From: Desulfobacterales bacterium
Lineage (GTDB): Bacteria > Desulfobacterota > Desulfobacteria > Desulfobacterales > JAAELO01
NCBI GenBank assembly: GCA_024226555.1
Contig: JAAELO010000161.1
Coordinates: 1-64,000, forward strand
Direction of reading: 5' to 3'
Length of the DNA stretch: 64,000 nucleotides
Shown here: piece after piece, positions 1 to 8,795 of the stretch
Layout: each line of letters begins with the position of its first letter
Position numbering within the stretch: position 1 is the stretch's first letter
The notes under the pieces: model-generated
Seen by the model: only the letters and a program-made list of their open reading frames with translations
Database searches by the model: none
Told to the model about the DNA's origin: nothing
Translations under genes and position numbers: made by a program

Positions 1-55
1 ATTTTTTGAAATGCCTTGTATTTTATCCAAAATTCTAATTATTAGAGGTTCCCTT
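1..55. repeat. MITE-like element, right end only
   Basis: Right half of the dispersed element seen elsewhere in the window; it ends in the terminal repeat ATTAGAGGTTCCCTT. The inner part (a GAAATGCCTTGTATTT stretch) matches the short-type copies at 32121-32247 and 35602-35725. The left part lies outside the window or is lost. Confidence 0.75.
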
Positions 56-250
56 AAGTTGTTTTAAAAGAAACAAAAACAATACAACGGAGTATGTTTC
101 GAAATAAAAAACTGTTGTAATGTTTATAAAGTCAGAGCTTTTTTATAAACGAATCACCCCGTTATTTTCTCACGTAGAGATTTTATAAAACTAAAAACTT
201 TTATAAACGCTGTATTTCAACTAAAATTCTAATAATTAGAGATTCCCATA
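56..250. repeat. MITE-like element, long type, degenerate left end
   Basis: Contains the long-type internal sequences: a TTTATAAAACTAAAA block next to CTTTTATAAACGCTG, then AATTCTAATAATTAGAGATTCCC at the right edge. The left end is fused to the preceding right end, so this may be a tandem insertion. It closely resembles 38651-38876. No coding potential was seen. Confidence 0.7.
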
Positions 251-365
251 ACTAATTATTTAACTTCTTAAGCAATCCAGAGAATAAAATTTATTTACTA
301 AATTTCTAATTTTTAAGGGCTACACGTTACAACACTACAGCTAAAATGAAAAAATAGCAATTTGA

Positions 366-394
366 TTGACATATTTTAGGCCTTTGTGTAACTA
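366..394 (+). promoter_or_regulatory. Candidate sigma70 promoter of tupA
   Basis: TTGACA at 366-371 and TAACTA at 389-394, separated by 17 bases. A TAATG-TGTG-CATTA inverted repeat follows immediately and could be an operator. This is a prediction from consensus only. Confidence 0.5.
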
Positions 395-433
395 ACTCTA
401 ATGTGTGCATTACATCTATATAAAAAGTCAGAG

Positions 434-471
434 GTAAAATTTTATTGTTAGAGCTTGCAATAATATTTTAC
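434..471 (+). promoter_or_regulatory. tupA leader stem-loop
   Basis: Arms 434-447 and 458-471 pair over 14 positions with one mismatch around a 10-base loop. It lies 24 bases before the tupA start, in the presumed 5' leader. It has no U-tract, so it is not an ordinary terminator; it could protect the mRNA or control translation. I do not recognise the Moco/Tuco riboswitch fold. Confidence 0.45.
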
Positions 472-495
472 TGCTGTAAACCAAAGGTATAAAAA

Positions 496-1380
496 ATGAA
501 AGTTTCAAATCTTATTATTTGTTCAATGGTGTTACTGTTTTCTGTTTCATTTGCCCATGCTGATGCTCTTAAAATGTCAACAACAACCAGTACTAAAGCA
601 TCCGGATTATTAGATGTTCTTCTTCCTGTTTTTGAAAAAGATACAGGGATAAAAGTAAAAGTGATTGCTAAAGGGACCGGAGCTGCGATACGTGATGGTG
701 TTGATGGAAACGTTGATGTAATTTTTGTACATGCTAAAAAAAGAGAACAAGAATTTGTTAAAGATGGTTACGGAACCAAAAGATATGCTGTTATGCATAA
801 TGATTTTATTATAATAGGTCCAAAAAGTGACCCTGCTGGAATTAAAGGAAGTAAAAATGTTATGGATGCTTTGAATAAAATTGCAGCATCCGGTGCTCAT
901 TTTGTTTCAAGGGGTGATGATAGTGGAACCCATACTAAGGAACAATTTCTTTGGAGTAACACAAAAGTCAAACTTGTTAAAAAAACAATGAAAGTTTCCA
1001 AAAAGGGTAAAATTAAAAACGTCACCTCAAAACATCCTGTTTTTGCTAAGGGAAATTACTATTCAATCGGCCAGGGTATGGGAAAAGCCCTTATTTATGC
1101 AGAACAAAAGCAGTGTTATGTTATTACAGACAGAGGGACGTATATAAAATTTAAACACGGGAGAAAAAGTGGACTTGATCTTGAAATAATGTGCGAAGGT
1201 GACACAAATCTTAATAATCCATATGGGATTATCCCAATAAATCCTAAAAAACATTCCCACACCAATTACAGTTCTGCAAAGGTATTTGCAAACTGGATGG
1301 TAAACAAAAAAGCACAGAGTTTAATTAACAGCTATAAATTAATCGGAAAACAGCTCTTCTATCCGGATGCTGCAAAATAA
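496..1380 (+). CDS. tupA: Tungstate ABC transporter substrate-binding protein
   Basis: Periplasmic protein that captures tungstate and delivers it to TupB. An N-terminal signal peptide (about residues 1-22, ending FAHA) is followed by the family hallmark STTTST at residues 28-33, which belongs to the anion-binding pocket, and by a GLLDVLLP stretch. A GDDSGTHTKE loop and an SIGQGMGKAL segment also match TupA. The length of 294 aa is normal once the signal is counted. It is first of three tup genes in the usual A-B-C order, though a hairpin and 178 bases separate it from tupB. Tungstate is needed by W-containing oxidoreductases of anaerobes. Molybdate specificity is less likely because the TTTST signature is of the Tup type. 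Confidence 0.92.
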   Translation: MKVSNLIICSMVLLFSVSFAHADALKMSTTTSTKASGLLDVLLPVFEKDTGIKVKVIAKGTGAAIRDGVDGNVDVIFVHAKKREQEFVKDGYGTKRYAVMHNDFIIIGPKSDPAGIKGSKNVMDALNKIAASGAHFVSRGDDSGTHTKEQFLWSNTKVKLVKKTMKVSKKGKIKNVTSKHPVFAKGNYYSIGQGMGKALIYAEQKQCYVITDRGTYIKFKHGRKSGLDLEIMCEGDTNLNNPYGIIPINPKKHSHTNYSSAKVFANWMVNKKAQSLINSYKLIGKQLFYPDAAK

Positions 1381-1408
1381 AACTGTTTTCTCAATTATTA
1401 TTTGATTA

Positions 1409-1442
1409 AATGAAACCACTTTAAAAAGCGGTTTCATTTTTA
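1409..1442 (+). terminator. Rho-independent terminator or attenuator between tupA and tupB
   Basis: Nine-base stem (1409-1417 with 1430-1438) followed by a T-run. It lies just after the tupA stop and before tupB, so it probably lets excess binding protein be made relative to permease and ATPase. Confidence 0.7.
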
Positions 1443-1558
1443 TTTGCGTTAATGTAAACATCTTATGTGATCAATAATAAAAGTTGATATTAATGTTCTA
1501 TAAAACTTAACGCTCTTACAAACGTTGGTTATAAACTTTTTTTTGTTTAGGGAAATAT

Positions 1559-2251
1559 ATGGAATTACTATATGACAGTTTTGTTTCTGCTCTTTTATTA
1601 ACAATATCTCTGGATCCGGAGCTATTCGAAATTGTTGGTGTTTCCTTAAAAGTCAGCGTAAGTTCTACTATAATTGCAACTGTTATAGGTCTACCATCAG
1701 GATTTTTTCTGGCAATATCAAACTTCAAGCTTAAATCACTCACTATTACTACCCTGAACACCCTATTAGCTCTGCCTACTGTTGTAATTGGTTTGTTTGT
1801 ATATGCATTAATAGCACGTAACGGAATTTTTGGATCTCTTGATCTTCTATATACACAAACAGCTATAGTTATAGGCCAAACAATACTAATAATTCCTTTA
1901 ACTACTACATATACAATAACTGCTATCAGTAAAATAGATAAACGCTACAGAAATACAGCAATGACCCTTGGTGCAACTCCTACTCAAACAGCTCTGGTTA
2001 TTTTAAGAGAAGCTCGTTTTGGAATTGTTGCTGCAATCATAGCTGCGTTTGGAAGAGTAATTGCTGAAGTTGGTATAGGTATGATGCTCGGTGGAAATGC
2101 AAAGGGATTCACAAGAACAATAACAACAGCGATGGCACTTGAATATGATAAGGGTGAATTCAGTTTAGCTGTTGCCCTTGGCCTGATACTGCTGACATTA
2201 AGTTTCTTAATTAATATGATTTTCCATTTTTTCCAGGGAAGGACCAGCTAA
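1559..2251 (+). CDS. tupB: Tungstate ABC transporter permease
   Basis: Inner-membrane permease of the Tup/Mod type, 230 aa, with about five or six hydrophobic segments. The EAA loop that docks the ATPase is visible as AMTLGATPTQTALVILREARFGI around residues 139-161. An AFGRVIAEVG segment and an NAKGFTRTITTAMALEYDKGE stretch are typical of TupB. Its stop codon overlaps the tupC start (TAATG), so translation of the two is coupled. The start follows GGGAAATAT, a moderate ribosome-binding site. Confidence 0.92.
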   Translation: MELLYDSFVSALLLTISLDPELFEIVGVSLKVSVSSTIIATVIGLPSGFFLAISNFKLKSLTITTLNTLLALPTVVIGLFVYALIARNGIFGSLDLLYTQTAIVIGQTILIIPLTTTYTITAISKIDKRYRNTAMTLGATPTQTALVILREARFGIVAAIIAAFGRVIAEVGIGMMLGGNAKGFTRTITTAMALEYDKGEFSLAVALGLILLTLSFLINMIFHFFQGRTS

Positions 2252-3243
2252 TGCTCTATCAAATAAGAGATATGACGCAGATTTTCAAAGGAAAAACAAT
2301 CCTTGATATTGATGAGCTCATAATAGGGAAAGGAAAAATATATTCATTATCAGGTCCTAATGGTGCCGGAAAAACTACCCTGTTAAACATCCTTGCTTTT
2401 CTTGATAAACCAACTACAGGAAATCTATCTTACAAAGGTGATAAAGTAAGATTCAATTCAGGTTGTATGGGAAAAATACGCAAAAAAGTAGTGATGCTTG
2501 ATCAACATCCTATTATGTTCACAACAACAGTCCTTAAAAACGTTGAATATGGCCTTAAAATAAGAGGTATTGAGACAAGTGATCGAGAAAAAATTGTTGA
2601 TGAAACCCTTGACCTTGTAGGTATGAGTTCGTTTAAACATGAACCTGCCAACACTCTTTCCGGAGGAGAGACACAAAGAGTTGCCCTTGCAAGGGTAATA
2701 GCTGTTTCTCCGGAAGTTTTGATCTGTGATGAGCCTGCCTCAAGTGTTGATATTGAAAACCAGTCCATAATCATGAAGATTCTTCGGCAAATCAACCATG
2801 AAAAAGGAATGTCTGTAATTTTTACAAGCCATGACAGATTACAGGCTGCTTCAATAGCACATGATACTTTTTTTATGGACAGGGGGAAAATTGTAAAAAA
2901 TCCCAGGGAAAATCTATTCTCAGTAACTTTTTCAACGATTAATTCTGAAAGTGTTTGTATCGTTAACACAGATTTTAAATTCAAATACACTTCATCAATA
3001 TCCGGAAGACAACGAATTTTCATTGATCCTGAGAAAATAAACCTTTCATTTGAATCAGGCGAAGTAAAAGGAAGGGTTATTCAGATAAGTGAAGAGAATG
3101 ATAAAATCAGGGTGATTATTAATTTAGGCGTTAATATCTCTGTGCTAATAAAAAAAGATAATCCTATTTTCATATATATATATATAGGTGAAGTGGTTTA
3201 TTTAAGCTTTCCTGAAAACTCTTTACGAACTATTAATTATTAG
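2251..3243 (+). CDS. tupC: Tungstate ABC transporter ATP-binding protein
   Basis: ATPase that powers tungstate import. Walker A (GPNGAGKTT, about residue 36), Q-loop (LDQHP), ABC signature (LSGGETQRVALARV, about residue 137), Walker B (LICDEPAS) and the switch histidine (TSHD) are all present. At 330 aa it is longer than a bare ABC domain. The last 100 residues look like a TOBE/Mop-type regulatory domain (VKGRVIQISEENDKIRVIINLG), which in this family can bind oxyanion. A short (AT)n run near 3174-3185 encodes IYIYI and could slip during replication. Last gene of the tup operon. Confidence 0.92.
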   Translation: MLYQIRDMTQIFKGKTILDIDELIIGKGKIYSLSGPNGAGKTTLLNILAFLDKPTTGNLSYKGDKVRFNSGCMGKIRKKVVMLDQHPIMFTTTVLKNVEYGLKIRGIETSDREKIVDETLDLVGMSSFKHEPANTLSGGETQRVALARVIAVSPEVLICDEPASSVDIENQSIIMKILRQINHEKGMSVIFTSHDRLQAASIAHDTFFMDRGKIVKNPRENLFSVTFSTINSESVCIVNTDFKFKYTSSISGRQRIFIDPEKINLSFESGEVKGRVIQISEENDKIRVIINLGVNISVLIKKDNPIFIYIYIGEVVYLSFPENSLRTINY

Positions 3244-3262
3244 ATCTCAAAAAAAATATACC

Positions 3263-3442
3263 TTAGAGATTCCCTAAATAAATAATAATAGCTTCATACC
3301 AATCGTCTTCTTTATTGAATATTCTGATATCTTTTATTTCAACCTCTTCTTCATTAAGTTTCATTAGGTAATCATTTACCTCATTTTCCAGATCATTTAT
3401 TTTTTGACATGAAATTAGTTTAATTTGCGTTGGTTTTTGCAA
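3263..3442 (-). CDS. Small Cse60-like protein (TTG start)
   Basis: A 59-aa gene that a start-at-ATG or length filter would miss. Reading from TTG at 3442 it encodes MQKPTQIKLISCQ, then KINDLENEVNDYLMKLN, a run of acidic residues (EEEVEIKDIRIF) and a C-terminal WYEAIIIYLGNL. A perfect AAAAAGGAGG ribosome-binding site lies eight bases upstream. The pattern (a basic start, a DLExxVNxxL helix, a VEIKDI strand, a closing AxIIY strand) is that of the Cse60 family, found as sporulation proteins in Bacilli but also in non-spore-formers. Its role is unknown. The last codons and stop (GGG AAT CTC TAA) are the terminal sequence of the dispersed repeat, so the repeat appears to have supplied the C-terminus. 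Convergent with tupC. Confidence 0.7.
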   Translation of the reverse strand: MQKPTQIKLISCQKINDLENEVNDYLMKLNEEEVEIKDIRIFNKEDDWYEAIIIYLGNL

Positions 3443-3530
3443 TAGTTAGTCCTCCTTTTTGAGGTTTGTATCTACCCCTAATTATAACATATTTAAGGAA
3501 ATTAAACATTTTCTTTTAACTTCCATTCCG

Positions 3531-5858
3531 TCAAAACATCTCTACTCTGTTTCTTCCATTATCTTTTGCTCTGTATAGTGCTGTATCTGCTTTTTTTATT
3601 ATTGAATCGACATTTTCAGTTTCGGTTGAGTGACTTCCAACTCCGATACTAACAGTAATAGAAAGTTCATTACCTTCAGCATTAATTGTTGTTTTTTCAA
3701 CACTCCGTCTCAATCTTTCGGCCATATTATATGCTCCTTCATCACCAGTTGACGGAAGCAATACTGCAAATTCTTCACCGCCTAAACGACCAAATATATC
3801 AACATCACGAAGAGACTTCTGTAATATTTCAGTGATTATTTTAAGAACAATATCCCCAACATGATGACCATAGGTATCATTGAAAGTTTTGAACTTATCA
3901 ATATCTATCATGATCAGTGAAAAACCGGTTTTGTAACGTTTGCTATATTTGAATTCAGTTTCGGCCTTTTCCATGAAAACTCTTCTGTTATATATGCCTG
4001 TGAGAGCATCGAAAGTGGCAAGTTTTGTTATCTGCTCTAAAATTTTCTTTTTTTGTGTAATATCTTCAATTATCCAAAGAACTCCTTTATCCAGGTTTGG
4101 TGGATGGGTAGAGTCAATAACTTTACCTGATACTGAAGACCAGAATGGCTCTCCTGACGAACTTTTTAACTGATATTCAATTTGAAGCGGTTCTCCTTTA
4201 AAAATAGTATTTCGATATTTTTCACCAAATTCATGAAACATTTCATCAGACAAGTGTATAATTCTTGCACTGGCTCCAACCATTTCATCGGGGCTTTTAA
4301 AACCGAACATCTCGGAAGCTTTTTGATTGGCGTGGTCTATAACTCTCTCATTTTTTGTGAGAATAATTCCTAAAGGACTGTTATCAAATATGATTTTCAG
4401 TTCATCATGAGCCTGTTTTATCTCTTTTTGCATCTCTATTCGTTTTGAAATATCACGAATTTCTGTAATTTTTACATATTTACCATAATAAGGAATTTTT
4501 TTATGTTGAAATTCAACAAGAAATCTTGTTTTATCTTTTTTATACCCATTAATTGTAATTGTTAGTCCATCCATAACTGTATGTTCATCTACTTCTGAAA
4601 TATTGGCTATGGCAATATCCCTGTTTTCAGGAGCAATCAGATCTATTATGTTCATTTTTAACAGCTCTTTTACTGAATACCCTGACATTGTGGAAAGAGT
4701 TTTATTGGCGGAGAGTATTACTCCTTTGTCATGAATAACTATTCCGGCAAAAGAAGCATTATGTAAACTACGAAAACGTTCATCACTTTCAAGGAGTTCT
4801 TTTTCTCTTTTCTCAAGATTTTCCAGCATCATATTAAATTCATTTGTAAGTATTCCTATTTCATCTTTACTTTTTGGTGTTATCCTGTGGGACAAGTCTC
4901 CGCTTTTGCCAATAGAAAACGCATGGTCGGATAATTTTCCAATCGGTTTTATAATTATGCTGTTTAAAAGAAACAGGAGAACTATTAGTAGGATTATACC
5001 AGCAATAAAAGTTAAAGTTTCCATATAGTTTAAAGCTTTGTAACCAATATCCGAGAGACTTTTTGTAATGGTTGCTTTTATCAGGAAACCAGGATTATTT
5101 GTTAAATCATATATTAATGTATAACAGGTCAGAACTTTATTATTCTTTTGAAAGATCTGTTTTTCTTCTTTTAATCGGTTTAGAATATTTGAAATATTTT
5201 CGGAATGCTCTTTATTTTTTATTTGAATTACTTCGAAATTAACTTCAGTTATAGAGTTAAGTTTTTTGATTGTTTTATTATCGAAAAAACGCCCAAGCAC
5301 GAGAATTCCCTGTGCGGGACCAGTTTCTTCAGTTGTTATGATTGGTCTTGAGCACATTATCATAAGTCCCTTTGAGGTTGATACAATGCCTTTAATAGAC
5401 ATTTTACCATAGGTTGTTTTTGCATTAAAGGCTTTTAAGAAATGATCCCGGGGTAATTGTTTGACCGGGAAATACTTTAATTTTAATCTTTTATTATAAT
5501 TTGAATCATATATTCTACTATATAATTTTTTACCCTTTTCATTATAAATAGCTAAAAAATTAATATTGACTGATTTTAATGCACTAAGTGACATGTTATT
5601 TTTGATAAATTCATCAGTTTGAAATTTTGTGTAATCGTAAAGATAATTCCATGCTGACCAGTCATGGCATAATGAATCAAGGGCCTGTACCTCAGTTTCA
5701 AAAGCTCTTGTTATGCGATTAAGGTCTTTTATGGCGCCACTTTTTTCAATTTTTACCAGACTTTGAAGAATAGTAGCTCTGTTAATTGTAAAGTTTACTA
5801 CTCCTACTATCAAAAATATAAAAAGCAATGAACCTGTTAGTTTGATTTTAAGTGACAT
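3531..5858 (-). CDS. Membrane diguanylate cyclase (CHASE4-HAMP-PAS-PAS-GGDEF)
   Basis: Makes the second messenger cyclic di-GMP from GTP in response to an extracytoplasmic signal. Order: membrane segment about 9-29; CHASE4 sensor about 45-265 (with LCHDWSAWNYLYDY and ARNxNxF-like INFLAIY segments); second membrane segment about 280-303; HAMP to about 355; two PAS domains to about 605; GGDEF domain to the end. The active-site motif GGEEF is near residue 693 and the inhibitory I-site RDVD sits five residues before it, so product inhibition is expected. The metal-binding DIDKFKTFND segment is intact, hence it should be active. No EAL domain. It is a single-gene unit; the PAS ligands cannot be told from the sequence. 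Confidence 0.9.
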   Translation of the reverse strand: MSLKIKLTGSLLFIFLIVGVVNFTINRATILQSLVKIEKSGAIKDLNRITRAFETEVQALDSLCHDWSAWNYLYDYTKFQTDEFIKNNMSLSALKSVNINFLAIYNEKGKKLYSRIYDSNYNKRLKLKYFPVKQLPRDHFLKAFNAKTTYGKMSIKGIVSTSKGLMIMCSRPIITTEETGPAQGILVLGRFFDNKTIKKLNSITEVNFEVIQIKNKEHSENISNILNRLKEEKQIFQKNNKVLTCYTLIYDLTNNPGFLIKATITKSLSDIGYKALNYMETLTFIAGIILLIVLLFLLNSIIIKPIGKLSDHAFSIGKSGDLSHRITPKSKDEIGILTNEFNMMLENLEKREKELLESDERFRSLHNASFAGIVIHDKGVILSANKTLSTMSGYSVKELLKMNIIDLIAPENRDIAIANISEVDEHTVMDGLTITINGYKKDKTRFLVEFQHKKIPYYGKYVKITEIRDISKRIEMQKEIKQAHDELKIIFDNSPLGIILTKNERVIDHANQKASEMFGFKSPDEMVGASARIIHLSDEMFHEFGEKYRNTIFKGEPLQIEYQLKSSSGEPFWSSVSGKVIDSTHPPNLDKGVLWIIEDITQKKKILEQITKLATFDALTGIYNRRVFMEKAETEFKYSKRYKTGFSLIMIDIDKFKTFNDTYGHHVGDIVLKIITEILQKSLRDVDIFGRLGGEEFAVLLPSTGDEGAYNMAERLRRSVEKTTINAEGNELSITVSIGVGSHSTETENVDSIIKKADTALYRAKDNGRNRVEMF

Positions 5859-5992
5859 ATTTTTGACCTTGAGATTTTGTATCTGTAAAATATATAGGGT
5901 TCAGATAATAAAGGATAATTGATCAATTTTAAAACATATCTTTGTAATAATCAACTTCTAAATAAAAGTATAAAAAAAAGAAAGTTGTGCTG

Positions 5993-6131
5993 ATCTCTTT
6001 TAGAGTGAAATCTTATAGTTTTATAAACAAGGATTTATTTTATATACAACAGTTGTTATTGTTACAAACAATGCTGTAGTTCGATCATGATTCCCTTAAA
6101 GTATTACGGAGCAATTATTAGAGGTTCCCTA
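5993..6131. repeat. MITE-like elements, degenerate pair of ends
   Basis: Contains the long-type block GCTGTAGTTCGATCA followed by a decayed end (GATTCCCTT at 6090-6098), then a second end CAATTATTAGAGGTTCCCT at 6113-6131. It appears to be a deleted or nested copy, directly downstream of the MFS gene stop. Confidence 0.6.
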
Positions 6132-6141
6132 TATTTTTTGA

Positions 6142-7356
6142 TTAAGTAGTCGTATGTGTAGTTGTAGTTGACTCCCTTTGCTTATAGAGAATTGATGAAG
6201 CAATACATGATAAAGTTATGAAAACACCTGATATTATTAAAATCTTAGCTAAACTATAATTTTCCATCAGATAACCATAAAACAACATGGAAAAAGGAAC
6301 AGAGAAATTTCCGATAGAACTTACTACGCCAAATACACGACCAGTCATTTCTTTCGATGTTCTTTTCTGTATAAGAGTTTGAAACCCTGTTGCAGCCATA
6401 ATCAGAAATGCACTTAAAAGAAGAAATATAAATAGATAAAACAGAAGACCGGGTGTATAAACACCCGCTACTCCAGAAAGGATAAGAAGTAAACCAATTA
6501 ATAAAGCTCCTTTAAAGAGCAGTTCAGATTCTTTTTTCATTATATTTACAAGGCTGAGGATAAAAGCCATGAGAACAGCACCTGTCCCAAATGCAGTTTG
6601 GAGATATCCCATATTTACAGACCCTTTACCAGGTATTAAAGTAGAGATAACTGGTATTGCAATTTCAATAGCACCAACAAAGAAATGGACCAGGAAAACC
6701 ATAAATATTATTATAACAAGTGGTATGTCTGAAAAGATATAACCATACCCTTTCTTCAACCCATCTATAAAACTCTCACTCTTGTTTATCTTAACTTGTG
6801 GTATTTTCAGAAAGCATTCAAACAGTGCGGAAACTAAATATGACAAAGCATTCAGAATAAAAACAATTAAATATCCGTATGTTGCTACTAAAATTCCACC
6901 TATAGCAGGACCTGCTATATTTGAGAAACCTGAAATAAATTGTGTCTTTGCATTGGCACTGGATAATTTATCCTTTGCTACAATCATTGGAATAACCGAA
7001 GGAATTACAGGGTTAAAAAAGGCAGAATTTATCCCAAGCAGAATTTGAGAAATAAGAATAGCTTCAAAGTTTAACATTTCCAGATAGTAAAGAAGTGAGA
7101 CAACTGCAGTTATGCATCCCCTTAGAAAATCAGTGATAATAATTATTTTTTTTCTGTTAAACCTGTCAACAACTACTCCTGCAAATAGTCCGACAATCAC
7201 CAAAGGTAAAATACCCGCAAAAAGGACAATTCCCATTTTCCCGGAAGAACCTGTAGATTCAAGAACCATAAAAGAAAGTGCTAACATGTATAGTTTATCG
7301 CCTATTTGAGAAACCAGCTGTCCTGAAAGTAATATATTCAAGTTTACATTATTCAT
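6142..7356 (-). CDS. MFS exporter (MFS_3 / macrolide-efflux-like)
   Basis: Twelve-helix major facilitator, 404 aa. The N-terminus runs straight into helix 1 (NILLSGQLVSQIGDKLYMLAL). The cytoplasmic loop between helices 2 and 3 is GLFAGVVVDRFNRKKIIIITD, the family A motif in the drug-efflux (DHA3/MFS_3) form. An NAKTQFISGFSNIAGPAIGGIL segment corresponds to the antiporter motif C region. Substrate unknown; relatives expel macrolides, siderophores or unspecified compounds. It stands alone, flanked by repeat elements on both sides. The C-terminus ends in a threonine run (TTTTHTTT) unlike the rest of the protein, perhaps extended by the neighbouring repeat. Confidence 0.8.
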   Translation of the reverse strand: MNNVNLNILLSGQLVSQIGDKLYMLALSFMVLESTGSSGKMGIVLFAGILPLVIVGLFAGVVVDRFNRKKIIIITDFLRGCITAVVSLLYYLEMLNFEAILISQILLGINSAFFNPVIPSVIPMIVAKDKLSSANAKTQFISGFSNIAGPAIGGILVATYGYLIVFILNALSYLVSALFECFLKIPQVKINKSESFIDGLKKGYGYIFSDIPLVIIIFMVFLVHFFVGAIEIAIPVISTLIPGKGSVNMGYLQTAFGTGAVLMAFILSLVNIMKKESELLFKGALLIGLLLILSGVAGVYTPGLLFYLFIFLLLSAFLIMAATGFQTLIQKRTSKEMTGRVFGVVSSIGNFSVPFSMLFYGYLMENYSLAKILIISGVFITLSCIASSILYKQRESTTTTHTTT

Positions 7357-7549
7357 CTCTAAATCCTTTTAAAAATTGAACCTGTTAATAATTAGGCAGA
7401 ATATAAAGTGTGAGGCTGTAGTCGGGTCAATGATTATCAAAAAAAGCCAAAAAATTTATGTTAATCATAAAAAAGTATTCTCATAGTATAAATATTATAG
7501 TAATAAAAAAGGTTGAATAGGTGCGTTAAAAGGACTGTTCTTCAATATA

Positions 7550-7711
7550 AGGAAACCTCTAACAACTGATCTTTTTGCGAAACACAGATATAACAAAATT
7601 AAAACTGTAGTAAAATCAACACGTTGTTTTTTGTTATGCAGAGATTTTATAAAACTAAATGCTTTTATAAACGCTATTTTTCATCAAAAAGTCTAATTAT
7701 TAGAGGTTCCC
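7550..7711. repeat. MITE-like element, long type
   Basis: Ends GGAAACCTCTAACAA and AATTATTAGAGGTTCCC form the terminal inverted repeat. The interior carries the TTTATAAAACTAAATGCTTTTATAAACGCT hairpin region. The right end lies 82 bases before the hydrolase start. Confidence 0.8.
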
Positions 7712-7792
7712 ATAAGTAAAATAAAAAAGAGGTGGGTTAAACTGGTGATAATATTTTACTAATTGAGTCTGATTTATTAAAAGGGGATAAAA

Positions 7793-8581
7793 ATGAGTAA
7801 AACAATTGTTATGATTCATGGTATGTGGAGTAAAGCTTCCTTCTGGGATAACTACAAAAGTTACTTTGAAAAAAGGGGGTATCGCTGCATAACTCCAACT
7901 TTGCGTTTTCACGATATGGACCCAGGAGATGAACCAGACCCGGCATTGGGAACTGTCAGTCTTCAGGATTATGCAGATGATATTGAACAGGAGATTAAAA
8001 AGCTTGATGAAGAACCTATTATCATGGGCCACTCCATGGGAGGGATTATCACCCAGATACTTGGTGGCCGAGGGCTTGGTAAAGCTCTTATTATGCTATG
8101 TCCATCGGCTCCGGCTGGAGTTAATGCTCTGAACTATTATTCTCTGAAAACATTCTTCGGTATCATGTGGAAATGGGGATACTGGAGAAAACCTTTTCGT
8201 CTCTCATTTGATAAATGTCATTATTCAATGTTCGCTGTTATGCCGAAGGAACAGCGAAAAAAATTTTACAATGAATTAATATACGAATCAGGACGTGCAT
8301 TATGGGAAATAGGATTCTGGCTCTTAGATCGAAAACATGCCTCAAGAATAGATGAAAAAAAAGTTACTGTTCCTGTCATGGTCGTTGCAGGGTCAAAAGA
8401 TAAAATGAATCCGCCCTCTGTTATGAAGAAGATAGCAAAGAAATATAAAACGGTCTCAACATATAAGGAATTTCCCAACCAATCCCACTGGTTTATTCTT
8501 GAACCAGGCTGGGATTCTGTCGCCGATTACCTTGAGGGATGGCTTGAAAATGTTGCAATAGAGAACTTTTATGCCTCTTAA
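7793..8581 (+). CDS. Alpha/beta-hydrolase
   Basis: Serine hydrolase of 262 aa. Oxyanion-hole motif HGMW at about residue 9, nucleophile elbow GHSMGG with Ser near 80, acid in VVAGSKDKMNPPS near 204, and catalytic His in NQSHWFILEPGW near 231, so the triad is complete. The start follows AAAAGGGGATAAAA, a good ribosome-binding site. The substrate is not predictable; relatives include esterases, lipases and haloperoxidase-like enzymes. No signal peptide, so it is probably cytoplasmic. It is a single-gene unit with a repeat element upstream and a perfect 14-bp hairpin downstream. Confidence 0.85.
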   Translation: MSKTIVMIHGMWSKASFWDNYKSYFEKRGYRCITPTLRFHDMDPGDEPDPALGTVSLQDYADDIEQEIKKLDEEPIIMGHSMGGIITQILGGRGLGKALIMLCPSAPAGVNALNYYSLKTFFGIMWKWGYWRKPFRLSFDKCHYSMFAVMPKEQRKKFYNELIYESGRALWEIGFWLLDRKHASRIDEKKVTVPVMVVAGSKDKMNPPSVMKKIAKKYKTVSTYKEFPNQSHWFILEPGWDSVADYLEGWLENVAIENFYAS

Positions 8582-8620
8582 TTTGTTTTAGAATAGAAAA
8601 GAAAAACATAGATTTCTTGC

Positions 8621-8651
8621 TGTTGAATGTGCACAAAGTGCACATTCAACA
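8621..8651 (+). terminator. Perfect 14-bp hairpin after the hydrolase gene
   Basis: Perfect inverted repeat: each arm has 14 bases and the loop is AAA (8635-8637). There is no T-run after it, so it may be an mRNA-protecting hairpin, a bidirectional or factor-dependent terminator, or a protein-binding palindrome. Confidence 0.55.
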
Positions 8652-8795
8652 ACTCTTCAGGGTAATTATAATAAAAACATACCCTTGAAATTATTAGAAA
8701 TAATGTGTAGAATGTTATAATCTCAAACCTCAAAAAGCATCAGAAAAGCAAATGCTTAAGGAATTATAAATAAAAAATAAGTTGTGGAGAGAAAA

